A stretch of 64,000 nt of DNA from Saprospiraceae bacterium (GTDB lineage Bacteria > Bacteroidota > Bacteroidia > Chitinophagales > Saprospiraceae). A program made the translations under genes and the position numbers. Shown here in pieces: positions 45,113 to 55,313 of the stretch. The notes beneath the pieces are model-generated. The model was not told the origin of the DNA. It ran no database searches and worked only from the letters and a program-made list of their open reading frames with translations. Location of the stretch: NCBI GenBank assembly GCA_016717265.1, contig JADKFX010000001.1:3484501-3548500 (forward strand). Reading direction: 5' to 3'. Numbering within the stretch: position 1 is the stretch's first letter; every line of letters starts with the position of its first letter.

Positions 45113-48100
45113 ATGAAGGAAAGCAGACACCCATTAACAATTTACTTCTTTAAGTTTGTTTTGCTTTCAACGGTATTTTTTCCGAGTCTTGCGAAATCGC
45201 AAAATAATAGCTTAAATTTTCAACATCTTACTATTGAAAATGGTTTGTCCGACAATTCCGTAAATTGCATAACACAAGATAACGAAGGGTATATTTGGAT
45301 CGGTACAGAGTTTGGTTTAAATAAGTATAATGCGTATTCTTCGAAAATTTTTCATCCAGACAAATTAGATTCAGACCTCAATGGTACAAGTCGGATAATA
45401 TGTGCGTTTAGGGACCAAAAAGGGCGATTATGGTTTGGTGGAAATGGACTCATACTTTGTTATCCAAAAGAAGAGAAATTTATTAAATATCAGTTCGAAA
45501 AAGATAATCCAAACAGTCTGAATCATAATGATGTATTCTCGATTATAGAGGATGAATTCAACGACATCTGGATCGGAACAAGATTGGGATTAGCCAAATA
45601 TAACGAATCTACAAATTCCTTTACCAGATTCATGCATGATACTATTGGAACTGCCACTGAAGTACATGGGCGAAATCGAATTATTGATATGTTTGCCGAT
45701 AGCCGGGGTAGTCTTTGGATGACTACTTTAATGGGAATCTATCAATTTTCGCTTAAGAAGCACACATTTAAGGAATTTTTGCTGAATAAAAAGCAACGGA
45801 ATTCCCACAATGCAAATCAATGTACATTTATGACACTTGATAAAAATGGTAGCATTTGGGTTAATTTTTACGCTCAGGGCATTTATAAATTGGATACCTC
45901 CACATATCAATTCACACCTTTAAATTTACCTAATATAGAATTCCAGAATGCAACTAAACGAATCGAATTCATAAGGTGCGATTCAAAAGGAAATATTTGG
46001 ATTGCAAGCACTTTCAATGGTCTGTTATACTTTGATGCCATTACCAAAAACTGGAAACAATACAAACATGATATCTATAATTCAAAAAGTCTTGCCGATA
46101 ACAAGACAACAACATTTTTTGAAGATTATTCTGGAATGCTATGGATCGGCACTTCAAGTCGAGGTGCGGATCGATTAAGTATGCGGTCAGAAAAATTTAC
46201 AAAATATATACTTCAACCTGGAAAAACAAACTCCCTCTGTGAAAATGACATCACGAGTGCTTGTGAAGACAAAAATGCAAATCTCTGGATTGGAAGTAAA
46301 AATGGCCTTATGTATTTTAATAGAGCCCAAAATTCATTCACATGTTTTAAGCACGACCATAAAAATGTAAACTCAATATCTGATAACTATATAAATTCCA
46401 TTGCAATTGATAGCTTAAATAATATTTGGGTTGCAACCGACTATGGTGTTAATTACTATAAACCGAAAATAAATAAATGGAAAAGATATTTTTACAATGA
46501 ATCTAACCCAAATTCTTTACCCGGCAGAACTGCTTATGGACTTACCATTAGAAAAAACGGCGAAGTCTGGATAAACACCAATAGCTTAGTATGCCGTTAT
46601 CAACCTAGCACTGATAATTTTGAAAACAGGTATAATAATAACATCATCGAAGATTTACCTCATGCATTTTACTCGACGATTTTTGAAGATAGTAAAAATA
46701 CGATGTGGCTATCTACGACTCGATCAGGAATACTGAATGTAAATGATTCCTTTCATAAAATTCATGCATATATTAATTCAAGTATTTTTAATGCAAATAC
46801 TGTTCATCAATTTGCTGAAGACTATTTAGGAAATATTTGGATGGCATCTAATAAAGGATTATATTATTGGAAAAGATCAAGTGCCACATTTCATAAATTG
46901 ATAAGCAATCATGATATTTTAAATGGCGAAATAAAATCTGTTATTATTCCAAACAAAGAAACGCTATGGGTCAGTACCTTAAAAGGTTTAGTGCAAATTA
47001 AATTAACAAATACAAATGAAGTAAAACAAATTAAAACATTTACAATTTATGATGGACTTCAAAGTATTGCTTTTAATTCATCTGCTGCATTTCAACTAAG
47101 TTCCGGAGAACTATTTTTTGGTGGAATCAATGGATTCAACATATTTAAACAAGATTCAATCTTCTACAATACCTATATTCCCCCAATTTTGCTTTCTTCG
47201 TTTAAAGTATTTAATCAAGAAATAAAAATTACAAGAAAAGATCACATTCCAACATCCATTACTTTAAATTATAAACAAAATTTCTTTTCCTTTGAAATGA
47301 ATGCCCTAAATTATGATTCCCCGGAAAAGAATCAATATGCATATCAATTAAAAGGATTTGACAAAGAAATGAATTTTGCAGGAACCAATAGAATTGCATA
47401 TTATACCAACGTGCCTCCTGGCAATTATTCACTTTATATTACGGCTTCTAACAATGATGACTTGTGGAATCAAGCCGGAACTACCATCAATATTATAATC
47501 ACCCCACCATTTTGGCAAACCAATTGGTTTCGTGCTTTCATGCTATTTCTAGTTGGTCTGTGTGCTTATTTACTATATTCATTCCGTATCCGTCATATTA
47601 AAAATCTAGAAAAAAATAAAACTGAAATAAACAAACAAATTGCCGAAGCACGTTTAACTGCCTTACGGGCACAAATGAATCCGCATTTCATTTTTAATTC
47701 GTTAAATTCAATTCAACAACTTATCTCGGAATCAGAAAAAGAGAATGCTCTAAAATATCTTTCAAAATTTTCAAAACTCATAAGAATTGTTCTTCAAAAT
47801 TCAAATAAACATTCAAATTTCATATCTAATGAATTGAACCTGTTAGAATTATATCTGGAATTGGAAATATTAAGATTTTCAAATAGATTTACCTACCAAT
47901 TTAAGATTGACCCAGAAATAAATATTCATACTATTGAAATTCCATCTATGCTGATTCAGCCGTATGTAGAAAATGCTGTGGTGCATGGATTATTAAACAA
48001 GAACAATTCCGGACATCTTCAAATAGTCCTAACTAAAAATGAAAATAAAATATACTGCATCATTGAAGATAATGGAATCGGAAGGGCTGCTGCTTCTATA

Positions 48101-48280
48101 ATAAATAACAAAAAGAAAGGCCGACATGAATCCTTAGGCCTTCAAGTGACAAATGATAGAGTGCATATGATTGAAAAAATATCAAATAAAAAAGTAAGCG
48201 TATCTATTACAGATTTATTGGATGCCAATGGAAATGGTATCGGTACAAAGGTTACGATTGAAATACCTATTGAATTGTAA
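45113..48280 (+). CDS. Two-component regulator propeller (Reg_prop) sensor kinase, LytS-type
   Basis: A 1055-residue membrane sensor. After a signal peptide, residues about 30-690 form two Reg_prop beta-propellers (recurring xxxIWIGTxxGLxxY segments). Then come a Y_Y_Y domain (YAYQLKGFDKE...YTNVPPGNYSLYITA), one TM helix at about 805-825 (FMLFLVGLCAYLLYSF), and a His_kinase/LytS module (RAQMNPHFIFNSLNSIQQLI with the phospho-His) plus ATPase (IEDNGIGRAAA). This type senses glycans or oligosaccharides in characterised members. It is followed after 2 bases by a LytTR regulator, its partner. Confidence 0.93.
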   Translation: MKESRHPLTIYFFKFVLLSTVFFPSLAKSQNNSLNFQHLTIENGLSDNSVNCITQDNEGYIWIGTEFGLNKYNAYSSKIFHPDKLDSDLNGTSRIICAFRDQKGRLWFGGNGLILCYPKEEKFIKYQFEKDNPNSLNHNDVFSIIEDEFNDIWIGTRLGLAKYNESTNSFTRFMHDTIGTATEVHGRNRIIDMFADSRGSLWMTTLMGIYQFSLKKHTFKEFLLNKKQRNSHNANQCTFMTLDKNGSIWVNFYAQGIYKLDTSTYQFTPLNLPNIEFQNATKRIEFIRCDSKGNIWIASTFNGLLYFDAITKNWKQYKHDIYNSKSLADNKTTTFFEDYSGMLWIGTSSRGADRLSMRSEKFTKYILQPGKTNSLCENDITSACEDKNANLWIGSKNGLMYFNRAQNSFTCFKHDHKNVNSISDNYINSIAIDSLNNIWVATDYGVNYYKPKINKWKRYFYNESNPNSLPGRTAYGLTIRKNGEVWINTNSLVCRYQPSTDNFENRYNNNIIEDLPHAFYSTIFEDSKNTMWLSTTRSGILNVNDSFHKIHAYINSSIFNANTVHQFAEDYLGNIWMASNKGLYYWKRSSATFHKLISNHDILNGEIKSVIIPNKETLWVSTLKGLVQIKLTNTNEVKQIKTFTIYDGLQSIAFNSSAAFQLSSGELFFGGINGFNIFKQDSIFYNTYIPPILLSSFKVFNQEIKITRKDHIPTSITLNYKQNFFSFEMNALNYDSPEKNQYAYQLKGFDKEMNFAGTNRIAYYTNVPPGNYSLYITASNNDDLWNQAGTTINIIITPPFWQTNWFRAFMLFLVGLCAYLLYSFRIRHIKNLEKNKTEINKQIAEARLTALRAQMNPHFIFNSLNSIQQLISESEKENALKYLSKFSKLIRIVLQNSNKHSNFISNELNLLELYLELEILRFSNRFTYQFKIDPEINIHTIEIPSMLIQPYVENAVVHGLLNKNNSGHLQIVLTKNENKIYCIIEDNGIGRAAASIINNKKKGRHESLGLQVTNDRVHMIEKISNKKVSVSITDLLDANGNGIGTKVTIEIPIEL

Positions 48281-48282
48281 GT

Positions 48283-49032
48283 ATGTTGAAAGCAATTATC
48301 ATTGAAGACGAGCTGCGAAGTATTAAATTACTTGAGAATTTATTAGCAACGTATTGCACCGATGTCCAAATTCAAGGCACTGCAACTACGATTGAAGACG
48401 GATATAAACTCATCGTAAATAATTCTCCAGATGTCATTTTTCTAGATATTGAAATGCAAAGTGCAACTGGTTTTGATTTATTAAGTAAATTTAATGAAAT
48501 TAACTTTGAAATTATTTTTACTACTGCTTTTGAACACTATGCCATAAAGGCCATAAAATTTTGTGCATTGGATTATCTCTTGAAACCAATTGATATTGAG
48601 GAATTAAAAACGGCTATTGTAAAAGTTCATTTGACAAGACAAAAAAATCAATTAAATAAAAAATTTGAAGCGTTCATAAATAATATGAATCATACTAAAA
48701 CGGAACATTTTCAAATCGCATTACCATCTACTGAAGGTCTCAATATCATTCGGATTCAGGATATTATTTATTTAAAATCAGACAGACAATATACTATTTT
48801 CTATTTGAATTCCGGCGAAAAAATTATCACATCAAAAAACCTTGGAGAATACGAAGAATTATTATTAGAACATAATTTCTTTCGAGTGCATCATTCTGCA
48901 ATTATTAACCTAAACGAAGTTAAAAAATATATGCGCGGTGAAGGTGGTGTTGCAGTCATGAGTAATGGCGAGCAAATTGAAGTATCTAAGCGAAAAAAGG
49001 AAGCCTTCATTAAAAATTTTTCTAAAAAATAA
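48283..49032 (+). CDS. LytTR-family response regulator
   Basis: A 249-residue response regulator: receiver (IIEDELRSIKLLENL, VIFLDIEMQSATGFDLL with the phospho-Asp, YLLKPIDIEEL with Lys) and a C-terminal LytTR DNA-binding domain (DIIYLKSDRQYTIFYL, RVHHSAIINLNEVKKYMRG). It sits 2 bases after the LytS-type sensor and is its obvious partner. LytTR regulators usually bind paired direct repeats upstream of their targets. The nearest candidate target is the secreted serine hydrolase directly downstream. Confidence 0.95.
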   Translation: MLKAIIIEDELRSIKLLENLLATYCTDVQIQGTATTIEDGYKLIVNNSPDVIFLDIEMQSATGFDLLSKFNEINFEIIFTTAFEHYAIKAIKFCALDYLLKPIDIEELKTAIVKVHLTRQKNQLNKKFEAFINNMNHTKTEHFQIALPSTEGLNIIRIQDIIYLKSDRQYTIFYLNSGEKIITSKNLGEYEELLLEHNFFRVHHSAIINLNEVKKYMRGEGGVAVMSNGEQIEVSKRKKEAFIKNFSKK

Positions 49033-49188
49033 TTAGCGAGCGCTTGAATCCTCTTGTAAAGCAATTTCCACCGCTTGTCAATTGCCACATTTTTAGAATC
49101 TCAAAAAGTAGAAATTTGCAATAGCACTGATTCACAATTCGTGATCATATTCAATCAAGCCATATTCAACAGTAGTTATTGAATACCC

Positions 49189-49225
49189 CTTGAATCATTA
49201 GAATCCCCATTTCTGATGATTCAAG
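49189..49225. promoter_or_regulatory. Inverted repeat, possible regulatory site
   Basis: CTTGAATCAT (49189-49198) and ATGATTCAAG (49216-49225) form perfect 10-bp arms about 100 bases before the serine hydrolase ATG. Several TTGAAT/ATTCAA words crowd the same 200 bases. It could be an operator or a weak hairpin; no T-run follows. Confidence 0.4.
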
Positions 49226-49326
49226 CAAAAATTCAGAATATAAATTGCAATGTAGAATTCATTTCAATTAGAATCATTATTCAAGATAATTTAAATAAAT
49301 ATTTAATCACATTAAATTAATAAAAT

Positions 49327-51909
49327 ATGAAATCAGCATTGAATGCACTTCTTTTAGTTCTTAGTTTCCAAATTTTATCAGCTCAAACATTTAACCTAAA
49401 TTTGGCGGCTAAATTAAAAGTAACCTTAGATTCGTTAGTCAGTATATATCCAAACACGAAAGGGATGTCTGCAAGTGTATATTGCCCCGACCAAGGCATT
49501 TGGACAGGTGCTAGTGGCTTCTCACATACCGGACAAGTAATTACAACAGATATGCAGTTTGGAATTGCAAGTAATTCCAAATTATTTACAGCGGTGGCAC
49601 TGCTAAAACTAGCCGAAAATAATATTATAAGCCTGGAGGATTCACTTCATGAGTGGTTGCCAGATTTCGATAATATTGATCACAATGTCACGATCCGTCA
49701 ACTACTTAACCATACGAGTGGCATCAGTGACATGTTTTCAACCAAGGCCCAACTTGATTCCATAAATAAAAATCCGAATCGAAATTGGACACCTGAAGAA
49801 GTGTTGAGTTGGATAGAACCAATGCAATTCTCACCGGGTACTAACTTCTTCTACTCTAACACAAATTATATACTAGCTGGAATGATAGCTGAAAGTGCTA
49901 CAGGTTTTCATATTTCAAGAATTATTCGCGATAGCATTTTAACACCATTACAATTAGACAGTATTTTCAATGATGTAAAAGAAAATGAAATTGGTCCGAT
50001 TGCACATAGATGGTTTGGTGGTATTGATTACCATGATACTTCCAGAGTTTCATTAAATACTGCTGGCGGACCTGCAGGTGCTATTTTCTCAAGCTCCAGT
50101 GAAATGGCAAAATGGTTTCAAGCACTTATGGATGGTCAGATTTTAAATGCTACTTCATTAGCTCAAATGACAACATTTTTAAAACCTGGAAATTACGGTT
50201 TGGGCATTGGCCTCTTTTCATTTTTCGGAAACAGCTGTTGGGGTCATGGTGGCATCACCATTGGATATAAAAGCAGAACCATTTATGATCCCTGTATGAA
50301 AACATTCGTTTGTGGTCTTTCAAATTCCAATCCATCTGCTGTAGATGGAATAACAGCATTGCTCTATAAAGTTCTTGTGGATTATTTGCCTGCATGCAGT
50401 GGAATAATTCAAGGTGCAACGGTGGTTTGTCAAGGTCAAAAATCAGTCGTTTATTCTGTCCCAATTATCAAAAATGCTACAAGCTATATTTGGACATTAC
50501 CAAATGGTGCTCTTGGCACTAGCTCCACAAATAGCATTGTTGTCAATTATGGAGTAACTGCTGTCAATGGAATTATATCTGTTAAAGGAGTAAATTCATA
50601 TGGAGATGGAGCTACTTCTACATTAACAATCACTGTAAACCCACTCCCTATAACAACGATCACTGTAAATGGATCAACAACGATCTGCCAGGGAACTTCA
50701 GTGACATTAACTGCAAGTGATGCAAGTGCTTACTTGTGGAATCAAGGCGAAAAAACAAAAAATATACTCGTTTCTAAAGCAGGAAATTACTTCGTTACCA
50801 ATACAAATGAATATGGATGTAAAGCAACTTCGAATATTACAATAATAAATGTTATCAACACACCTTCCATGCCAGATCAAATCACTGGAAAAAAATTAGC
50901 AGTTTGTGCGAATTCTTCAGAAAACTATTCCGTACCAATTGTGAATGGAGTAAATTATTATTGGATTCCACCAACAGGTGCAACGGTAACACAGGGTCAA
51001 GGTAGTAACAACATTCAAGTAAATTTTGGTGGCTCATTTACAAATGGAAATTTAGCAGTGGTAATGTATAATACTTGTGGAATAAGTCCAATGCGAAAAC
51101 TTATGATAAATTCCATTCCTTCAATTCCTGGCAATATTTCAGGTACTCCGTTTCCAACATGTAATTCACCAATCGTTTATTCAATCAAAAAAATTGAAGG
51201 TGCAATAGCTTATATTTGGTCAACGAATGTAAATGGCGCAGTAATCACACAAAATCCAAGTCCGGAAGACACCGCAGCTAGCATCGTATTTCCACAATTT
51301 ATTACTGGAACCGTAAGTGTCAAAGCTACGAATGACTGTGGTTCCGGGCCATCAAGAACGATATCAATTAATGGATCCCCTGCATCAGCGACAAATATAT
51401 TTGGAAATACCTCTCCTTGCGTTGGCGCAAAAGAATACTATTACATTGCAAAAATTTCGGGTGCAAGTTCTTATAAATGGACGGTGCCTAACGGAAGCAG
51501 TATTTTAACGGACCCTAACTTAAATAGTATTCAAGTTCTTATTGGAAATAATGCAGGAGACATTTCTGTCGCTGGAATAAATAGTTGTGGAACAGGCATC
51601 TCAAAAAAAATATCAATAATTAAACCCTGTCAAAGCCTCAAGTCGAAGTCAAAATCAGAATACAATCTTTATGCTTTTCCAAATCCTGCAACGGATCAAA
51701 TTAAGCTTACATTTTTTGGAATTGAATTTGGAACTGGACATCTACAACTTTTTGATACTCGTGGAAGCTTATTACAATCGAAGCATGTATTCATAAATAA
51801 AGGTGAAAATCATCATGTTTTCGACTTACACAACTATTCTGAAGGCATTTACACCCTTCGATTAATAACTAATGATACAAATCAAACAGTCAGGATTGTA
51901 AAGGAATAA
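49327..51909 (+). CDS. Secreted beta-lactamase-fold serine hydrolase with Ig-like repeats and T9SS domain
   Basis: An 860-residue exported protein. Residues 25-360 form a class C beta-lactamase/DD-peptidase-type domain: catalytic SxxK at Ser82-Lys85 (GIASNSKLFTA), YSN in FFYSNTNYILAG, and the HGG motif in CWGHGGITIGY. Then come PKD/Ig-like domains (repeats of the type SYIWTLPNGA..., YYWIPPTGATV, AYIWSTNVNGA, SYKWTVPNGSS). The last 80 residues (YNLYAFPNPATDQIKLTF...DTRGSLLQSK...GIYTLRL) are a T9SS sorting domain. Substrate unknown; cell-wall peptides or esters are possible. Adjacent to the Reg_prop/LytTR pair. Confidence 0.9.
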   Translation: MKSALNALLLVLSFQILSAQTFNLNLAAKLKVTLDSLVSIYPNTKGMSASVYCPDQGIWTGASGFSHTGQVITTDMQFGIASNSKLFTAVALLKLAENNIISLEDSLHEWLPDFDNIDHNVTIRQLLNHTSGISDMFSTKAQLDSINKNPNRNWTPEEVLSWIEPMQFSPGTNFFYSNTNYILAGMIAESATGFHISRIIRDSILTPLQLDSIFNDVKENEIGPIAHRWFGGIDYHDTSRVSLNTAGGPAGAIFSSSSEMAKWFQALMDGQILNATSLAQMTTFLKPGNYGLGIGLFSFFGNSCWGHGGITIGYKSRTIYDPCMKTFVCGLSNSNPSAVDGITALLYKVLVDYLPACSGIIQGATVVCQGQKSVVYSVPIIKNATSYIWTLPNGALGTSSTNSIVVNYGVTAVNGIISVKGVNSYGDGATSTLTITVNPLPITTITVNGSTTICQGTSVTLTASDASAYLWNQGEKTKNILVSKAGNYFVTNTNEYGCKATSNITIINVINTPSMPDQITGKKLAVCANSSENYSVPIVNGVNYYWIPPTGATVTQGQGSNNIQVNFGGSFTNGNLAVVMYNTCGISPMRKLMINSIPSIPGNISGTPFPTCNSPIVYSIKKIEGAIAYIWSTNVNGAVITQNPSPEDTAASIVFPQFITGTVSVKATNDCGSGPSRTISINGSPASATNIFGNTSPCVGAKEYYYIAKISGASSYKWTVPNGSSILTDPNLNSIQVLIGNNAGDISVAGINSCGTGISKKISIIKPCQSLKSKSKSEYNLYAFPNPATDQIKLTFFGIEFGTGHLQLFDTRGSLLQSKHVFINKGENHHVFDLHNYSEGIYTLRLITNDTNQTVRIVKE

Positions 51910-52236
51910 AATCATTGTATCATAATTTATTATGCAATCATAAAAGCTACTTATTAAAAACGATTAAAAGCCATTGAATACATCCTAATTTGCAAACAAA
52001 AGATTGATATTAAATTCCTCTAAAGAATGAATCAAGACTTCTTGCAATTTAGGATGCATTCAATGAAATCTCCAATATTAAAAAAGGTGGAACTCAGATA
52101 TATCGCAACAAATTTGTTGCTGGTAAAAAATAATTAAATTGAAAGAAATACGATACTTCTTATGAAATAAAATTTTAAAAATGAGTATATTATAATTCGT
52201 GCTAAATATTGCAAAAAAGTCTATCAATATATACCA
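51910..52236. other. Intergenic region with a 16-bp palindrome
   Basis: About 325 bases between convergent stops. GCAACAAATTTGTTGC at 52105-52120 is a perfect palindrome with no T-run. No convincing gene or terminator seen. Confidence 0.45.
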
Positions 52237-54273
52237 TTATTCTGCCAACTTAACGATTTTACCGCTATCCAATAATAAACCAAATTTAGTGATTTTATAA
52301 TAATACAATCCAGCTTCTATTGTTTGATCAAATTGGATTTTAGAAATCGAAGAATTTAAAATTTTTGTCAAAATAATTTTTCCTTGACAATCTATGATCT
52401 CCAAATTATAATCACCTGCAATACAATCACATTTTACCGTTATTTCATGAACGAATGGATTTGGATAAACCAGCATTTTATGTTTAGAATTTTCTCCAAT
52501 AGGATCGCTTTCAGTAGATGGAATCCCTCCATGGAGTGTCAGCATACCATAGGCTGGTATACTGATATTTGCTTGTCCGTTAATTACATTGACGGTAGAT
52601 GCTTTCCAATAATCATTTTCCTTAGAAACATAGGCATTCAATACAACATTAGTATATGGTAATTTCAAGGTGGTCGTTTGTAAATTTGTACTTGTGTTTA
52701 GAATTACAATCGTAATTTTTTTATTTTGATCCTGGGTATATGCACTCGCTACAATTCCATTTCCTCCAAGTACGTTTGCGTTAATCCTAACAGCACCGGG
52801 ACGGATAAATTTATAAAAATGTTTGGCCGCATTAAATTTTGGGGAACTGTTTCCGCTAGCTTGATTTGACAAACCATATTGACTTACATTTCCATTGCTA
52901 TCACTATCTGTAAACGTCCAGTAAATCCATGCACTTTCCATACCATTGGTGAGCGCCTGATGAATTCGAATCCCAACACCAAAAGCACCTTCTCCAGGAA
53001 AACCAGCTTTAGGATATATCCAATCAGGATATTCGCCAGAAGTCTCTGTCATCCAGGATTTTTTTCCAAGACTAGAAAAGCCTTTAACATTTGCAGGAAT
53101 GCCAGGAGCTGGACTCGTAGTCCATCCTTTAACCCACCAATCCCACAATCCTGGATTTGATCCGGAAGTACTAACTCCATCACTTGCATATCCATGAATA
53201 CATAAAAAATCTAAGGCTTTTAATGCTTCAGGATCTGCAGCAATATTCTTCAAATATTGCAAATTTTTATGAACAGGTCCACCATATTCCCACATACCAT
53301 AGGAATCACCTCCCAATAAATCTTCAGGACCCATGATTCTTATATCTTTTAATTCTGGGTATTTGTCAAATTCGTTTCGAACCACTTTAATCGCCGCAAT
53401 ATATTGTGAAGAAAGTGGATAGGTCATACTACTATAATAAACTTCAAAATTCAATTCGTTCTGAATACTAATAGCATAAAATTTTTGTTGATGGAATCGT
53501 TGATAGCCTAAAATATATGCAGCCGTGCTCCTTGCAAATTGCGTTAACGAACTCGTTGGTCCTGTTCCTCCTAAATTTAAATCATTAAAAACTTGCAAAG
53601 GAGTATTTGAAACATCTAATCTGCCACCAGAAAAATTACCACCCCAAATAAATGGCCATGGTGAATTAATTACTGGACCCGGCCACCAATTCTCTGGATA
53701 CCTATTTCCAGAGGAAACTTTAACCCAAGGTAATGGCGACCATATAGAGCCTATTAATTTAAAATCACCTAATTGGTTTATTCGCTGTTTTCCTGTTTGA
53801 ATCGCAGTATTTACATCATACCGAAAATAGGCAATGTTTTTTTCAATATCGGGTCCCATAACGGCAATAGGTGCAGATCGACCTCCAAATTGTCGGGAAT
53901 AGTCATTCGGACCAGTATACGTCCTGACACGATTACCCTCGGGTCCATTTGGATTGGATGCATCTTCAAAATTAAAAACACTTTTGACTGATGACCCCAT
54001 GAACCAAGGTGAAAAACAATTCAAATCAGAATAGGGTGAAACTAATTTAGGAGTCAGATCTACCCTATAAATACTGCATTCTAAATCATCGTAAAACAAT
54101 TGGTTCCACCAGGATTGATTTATGGAAGCATCACTTTGATGTGCCCCAAAACCATCTATAATTTGATATTTTACAGTATCTGAAATCGTAATGCTCCCAG
54201 GCTGGGCGAAATTAGGATTCAAACAAAAAATACAGATCAACAGTAGATTTAAAACTAATTTTTTCAAAAACAT
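52237..54273 (-). CDS. Secreted GH30-type glycoside hydrolase with T9SS domain
   Basis: A 678-residue exported glycosidase; the start at 54273 gives the signal peptide MFLKKLVLNLLLICIFCLN. The catalytic TIM barrel starts with YQIIDGFGAHQSDASI (the GH30 opening GFGGS-like motif). It carries an acid/base Glu in SIQNELNFEVYY and a nucleophile Glu candidate in SWMTETSGEYPDW. It is followed by the beta-sandwich typical of GH30. The C-terminus (KMLVYPNPFVHEITVKC...IDCQGKIILTK...EAGLYYYKI) is a T9SS sorting domain. GH30 members cut xylan, glucosylceramide or beta-1,6-glucans; the substrate here is not assignable. Confidence 0.85.
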   Translation of the reverse strand: MFLKKLVLNLLLICIFCLNPNFAQPGSITISDTVKYQIIDGFGAHQSDASINQSWWNQLFYDDLECSIYRVDLTPKLVSPYSDLNCFSPWFMGSSVKSVFNFEDASNPNGPEGNRVRTYTGPNDYSRQFGGRSAPIAVMGPDIEKNIAYFRYDVNTAIQTGKQRINQLGDFKLIGSIWSPLPWVKVSSGNRYPENWWPGPVINSPWPFIWGGNFSGGRLDVSNTPLQVFNDLNLGGTGPTSSLTQFARSTAAYILGYQRFHQQKFYAISIQNELNFEVYYSSMTYPLSSQYIAAIKVVRNEFDKYPELKDIRIMGPEDLLGGDSYGMWEYGGPVHKNLQYLKNIAADPEALKALDFLCIHGYASDGVSTSGSNPGLWDWWVKGWTTSPAPGIPANVKGFSSLGKKSWMTETSGEYPDWIYPKAGFPGEGAFGVGIRIHQALTNGMESAWIYWTFTDSDSNGNVSQYGLSNQASGNSSPKFNAAKHFYKFIRPGAVRINANVLGGNGIVASAYTQDQNKKITIVILNTSTNLQTTTLKLPYTNVVLNAYVSKENDYWKASTVNVINGQANISIPAYGMLTLHGGIPSTESDPIGENSKHKMLVYPNPFVHEITVKCDCIAGDYNLEIIDCQGKIILTKILNSSISKIQFDQTIEAGLYYYKITKFGLLLDSGKIVKLAE

Positions 54274-54381
54274 AGGATAGAATTTTAAAAAGAAAACCCA
54301 AACAATAAATGAGCATAGAAGCTCATTCAATAAGACCCGTAAGATAAACTAAAAGCTGCCTACCATAGGATTATAAACCAA

Positions 54382-54831
54382 TTATCTCAATTTGAAATCT
54401 CTCTCAAGGTTTCTCTTTTCATCTTTTTCTTTAATGGATTCCCGCTTATCATACGACTTCTTACCAGAAGCTACAATGATTTCCAATTTCAGTAAACCCC
54501 TTTCTGATAAGTACATTTTATAAGGGATCAAGGTTAATCCTTTCTCCGCTATTTTACGTTCAATTTTTCTAATTTCTGACTTATTCAATAACAACTTCCG
54601 ATCGCGCTTCGGATTATACTCCTTTTCCATACTTTGTTTATATTCTGTTATATGGAAATTTTTAATCCAAACTTCACCTCGTTCAATTATACAATATGCA
54701 TCACTCATATTTGCATTTCCAGCTTTTATAGATTTTACTTCGCTCCCCGACAATAGAATTCCTGCTTCAAAGGATTGAAGAAAATGATATGAAAAACTTG
54801 CTTTCCGATTTATAATTTCTATGCCTTTCAC
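54382..54831 (-). CDS. smpB: SsrA-binding protein SmpB
   Basis: Partner of tmRNA in ribosome rescue. The 149-residue protein has the typical NRKASFSYHFLQSFEAGI, LSGSEVKSIKAGNANMSDAYCII, EVWIKNFHITEY, DRKLLLNKSEI, and the C-terminal basic tail, here SYDKRESIKEKDEKRN (residues that enter the mRNA channel). It starts with GTG overlapping the previous stop by 4 bases. The tmRNA gene itself is not in the window. Last gene of a four-gene minus-strand operon. Confidence 0.97.
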   Translation of the reverse strand: MKGIEIINRKASFSYHFLQSFEAGILLSGSEVKSIKAGNANMSDAYCIIERGEVWIKNFHITEYKQSMEKEYNPKRDRKLLLNKSEIRKIERKIAEKGLTLIPYKMYLSERGLLKLEIIVASGKKSYDKRESIKEKDEKRNLERDFKLR

Positions 54832-55307
54832 TGTGTCACATATCGAGTGTAATCAAAAACTAACTTCTTGTCACCTGCCAGGTTTGAAATACTTGCAGAC
54901 ATAATATCAAACGCCTCTCTTTTATACTGAACGATTTGTGGGAAATCATGCTGTTCATTGACAAATTTCAATGCCACAATGGGGTCTGGCACCCATTTAA
55001 ATAATACAGCATTGTTTTTATTCTCTACTAATATTGCCTCAAAAAACCAGGCATCCTTTCCTGTTGAAAAAATGCGCATATTTTCTGTTATGACTGCATA
55101 GCCTTTTGATAAATCATATGCAAGTCCTTTATATTCTGTTTGAGATACTTTAATCCATTTTTCGTAAAGCTCCCCATCCTTTTGCTTCCATTTCCCAACG
55201 ATCCAATCAACCTCAATAGCCTTCTTATTCACGAGTGTTGTTGTACTTCCACAAGAAGCTAAGGTCAATCCCAATATTAATAATAGATATACGTGAAATT
55301 TTTTCAT
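54828..55307 (-). CDS. DUF6265-type lipoprotein
   Basis: A 159-residue lipoprotein with a lipobox (LILGLTLASCGS, Cys near 19). The core follows the DUF6265 pattern: DWIVGKWKQKDGELYEKWIKVSQ, AWFFEAILVENKNN, and FVNEQHDFPQIVQYK (conserved N.HDFP). The domain is a lipocalin-like small barrel of unknown function. It begins 6 bases after the peptidase stop and overlaps smpB by 4 bases, so it is part of the same transcript. Confidence 0.82.
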   Translation of the reverse strand: MKKFHVYLLLILGLTLASCGSTTTLVNKKAIEVDWIVGKWKQKDGELYEKWIKVSQTEYKGLAYDLSKGYAVITENMRIFSTGKDAWFFEAILVENKNNAVLFKWVPDPIVALKFVNEQHDFPQIVQYKREAFDIMSASISNLAGDKKLVFDYTRYVTQ

Positions 55308-55313
55308 AATTAA

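Noticed and set aside
54308..54327. Hairpin AATGAGC...GCTCATT upstream of the GH30 gene
   Set aside because: Arms of 7 bases with no T-run; weak, and not distinguishable from chance in AT-rich sequence.
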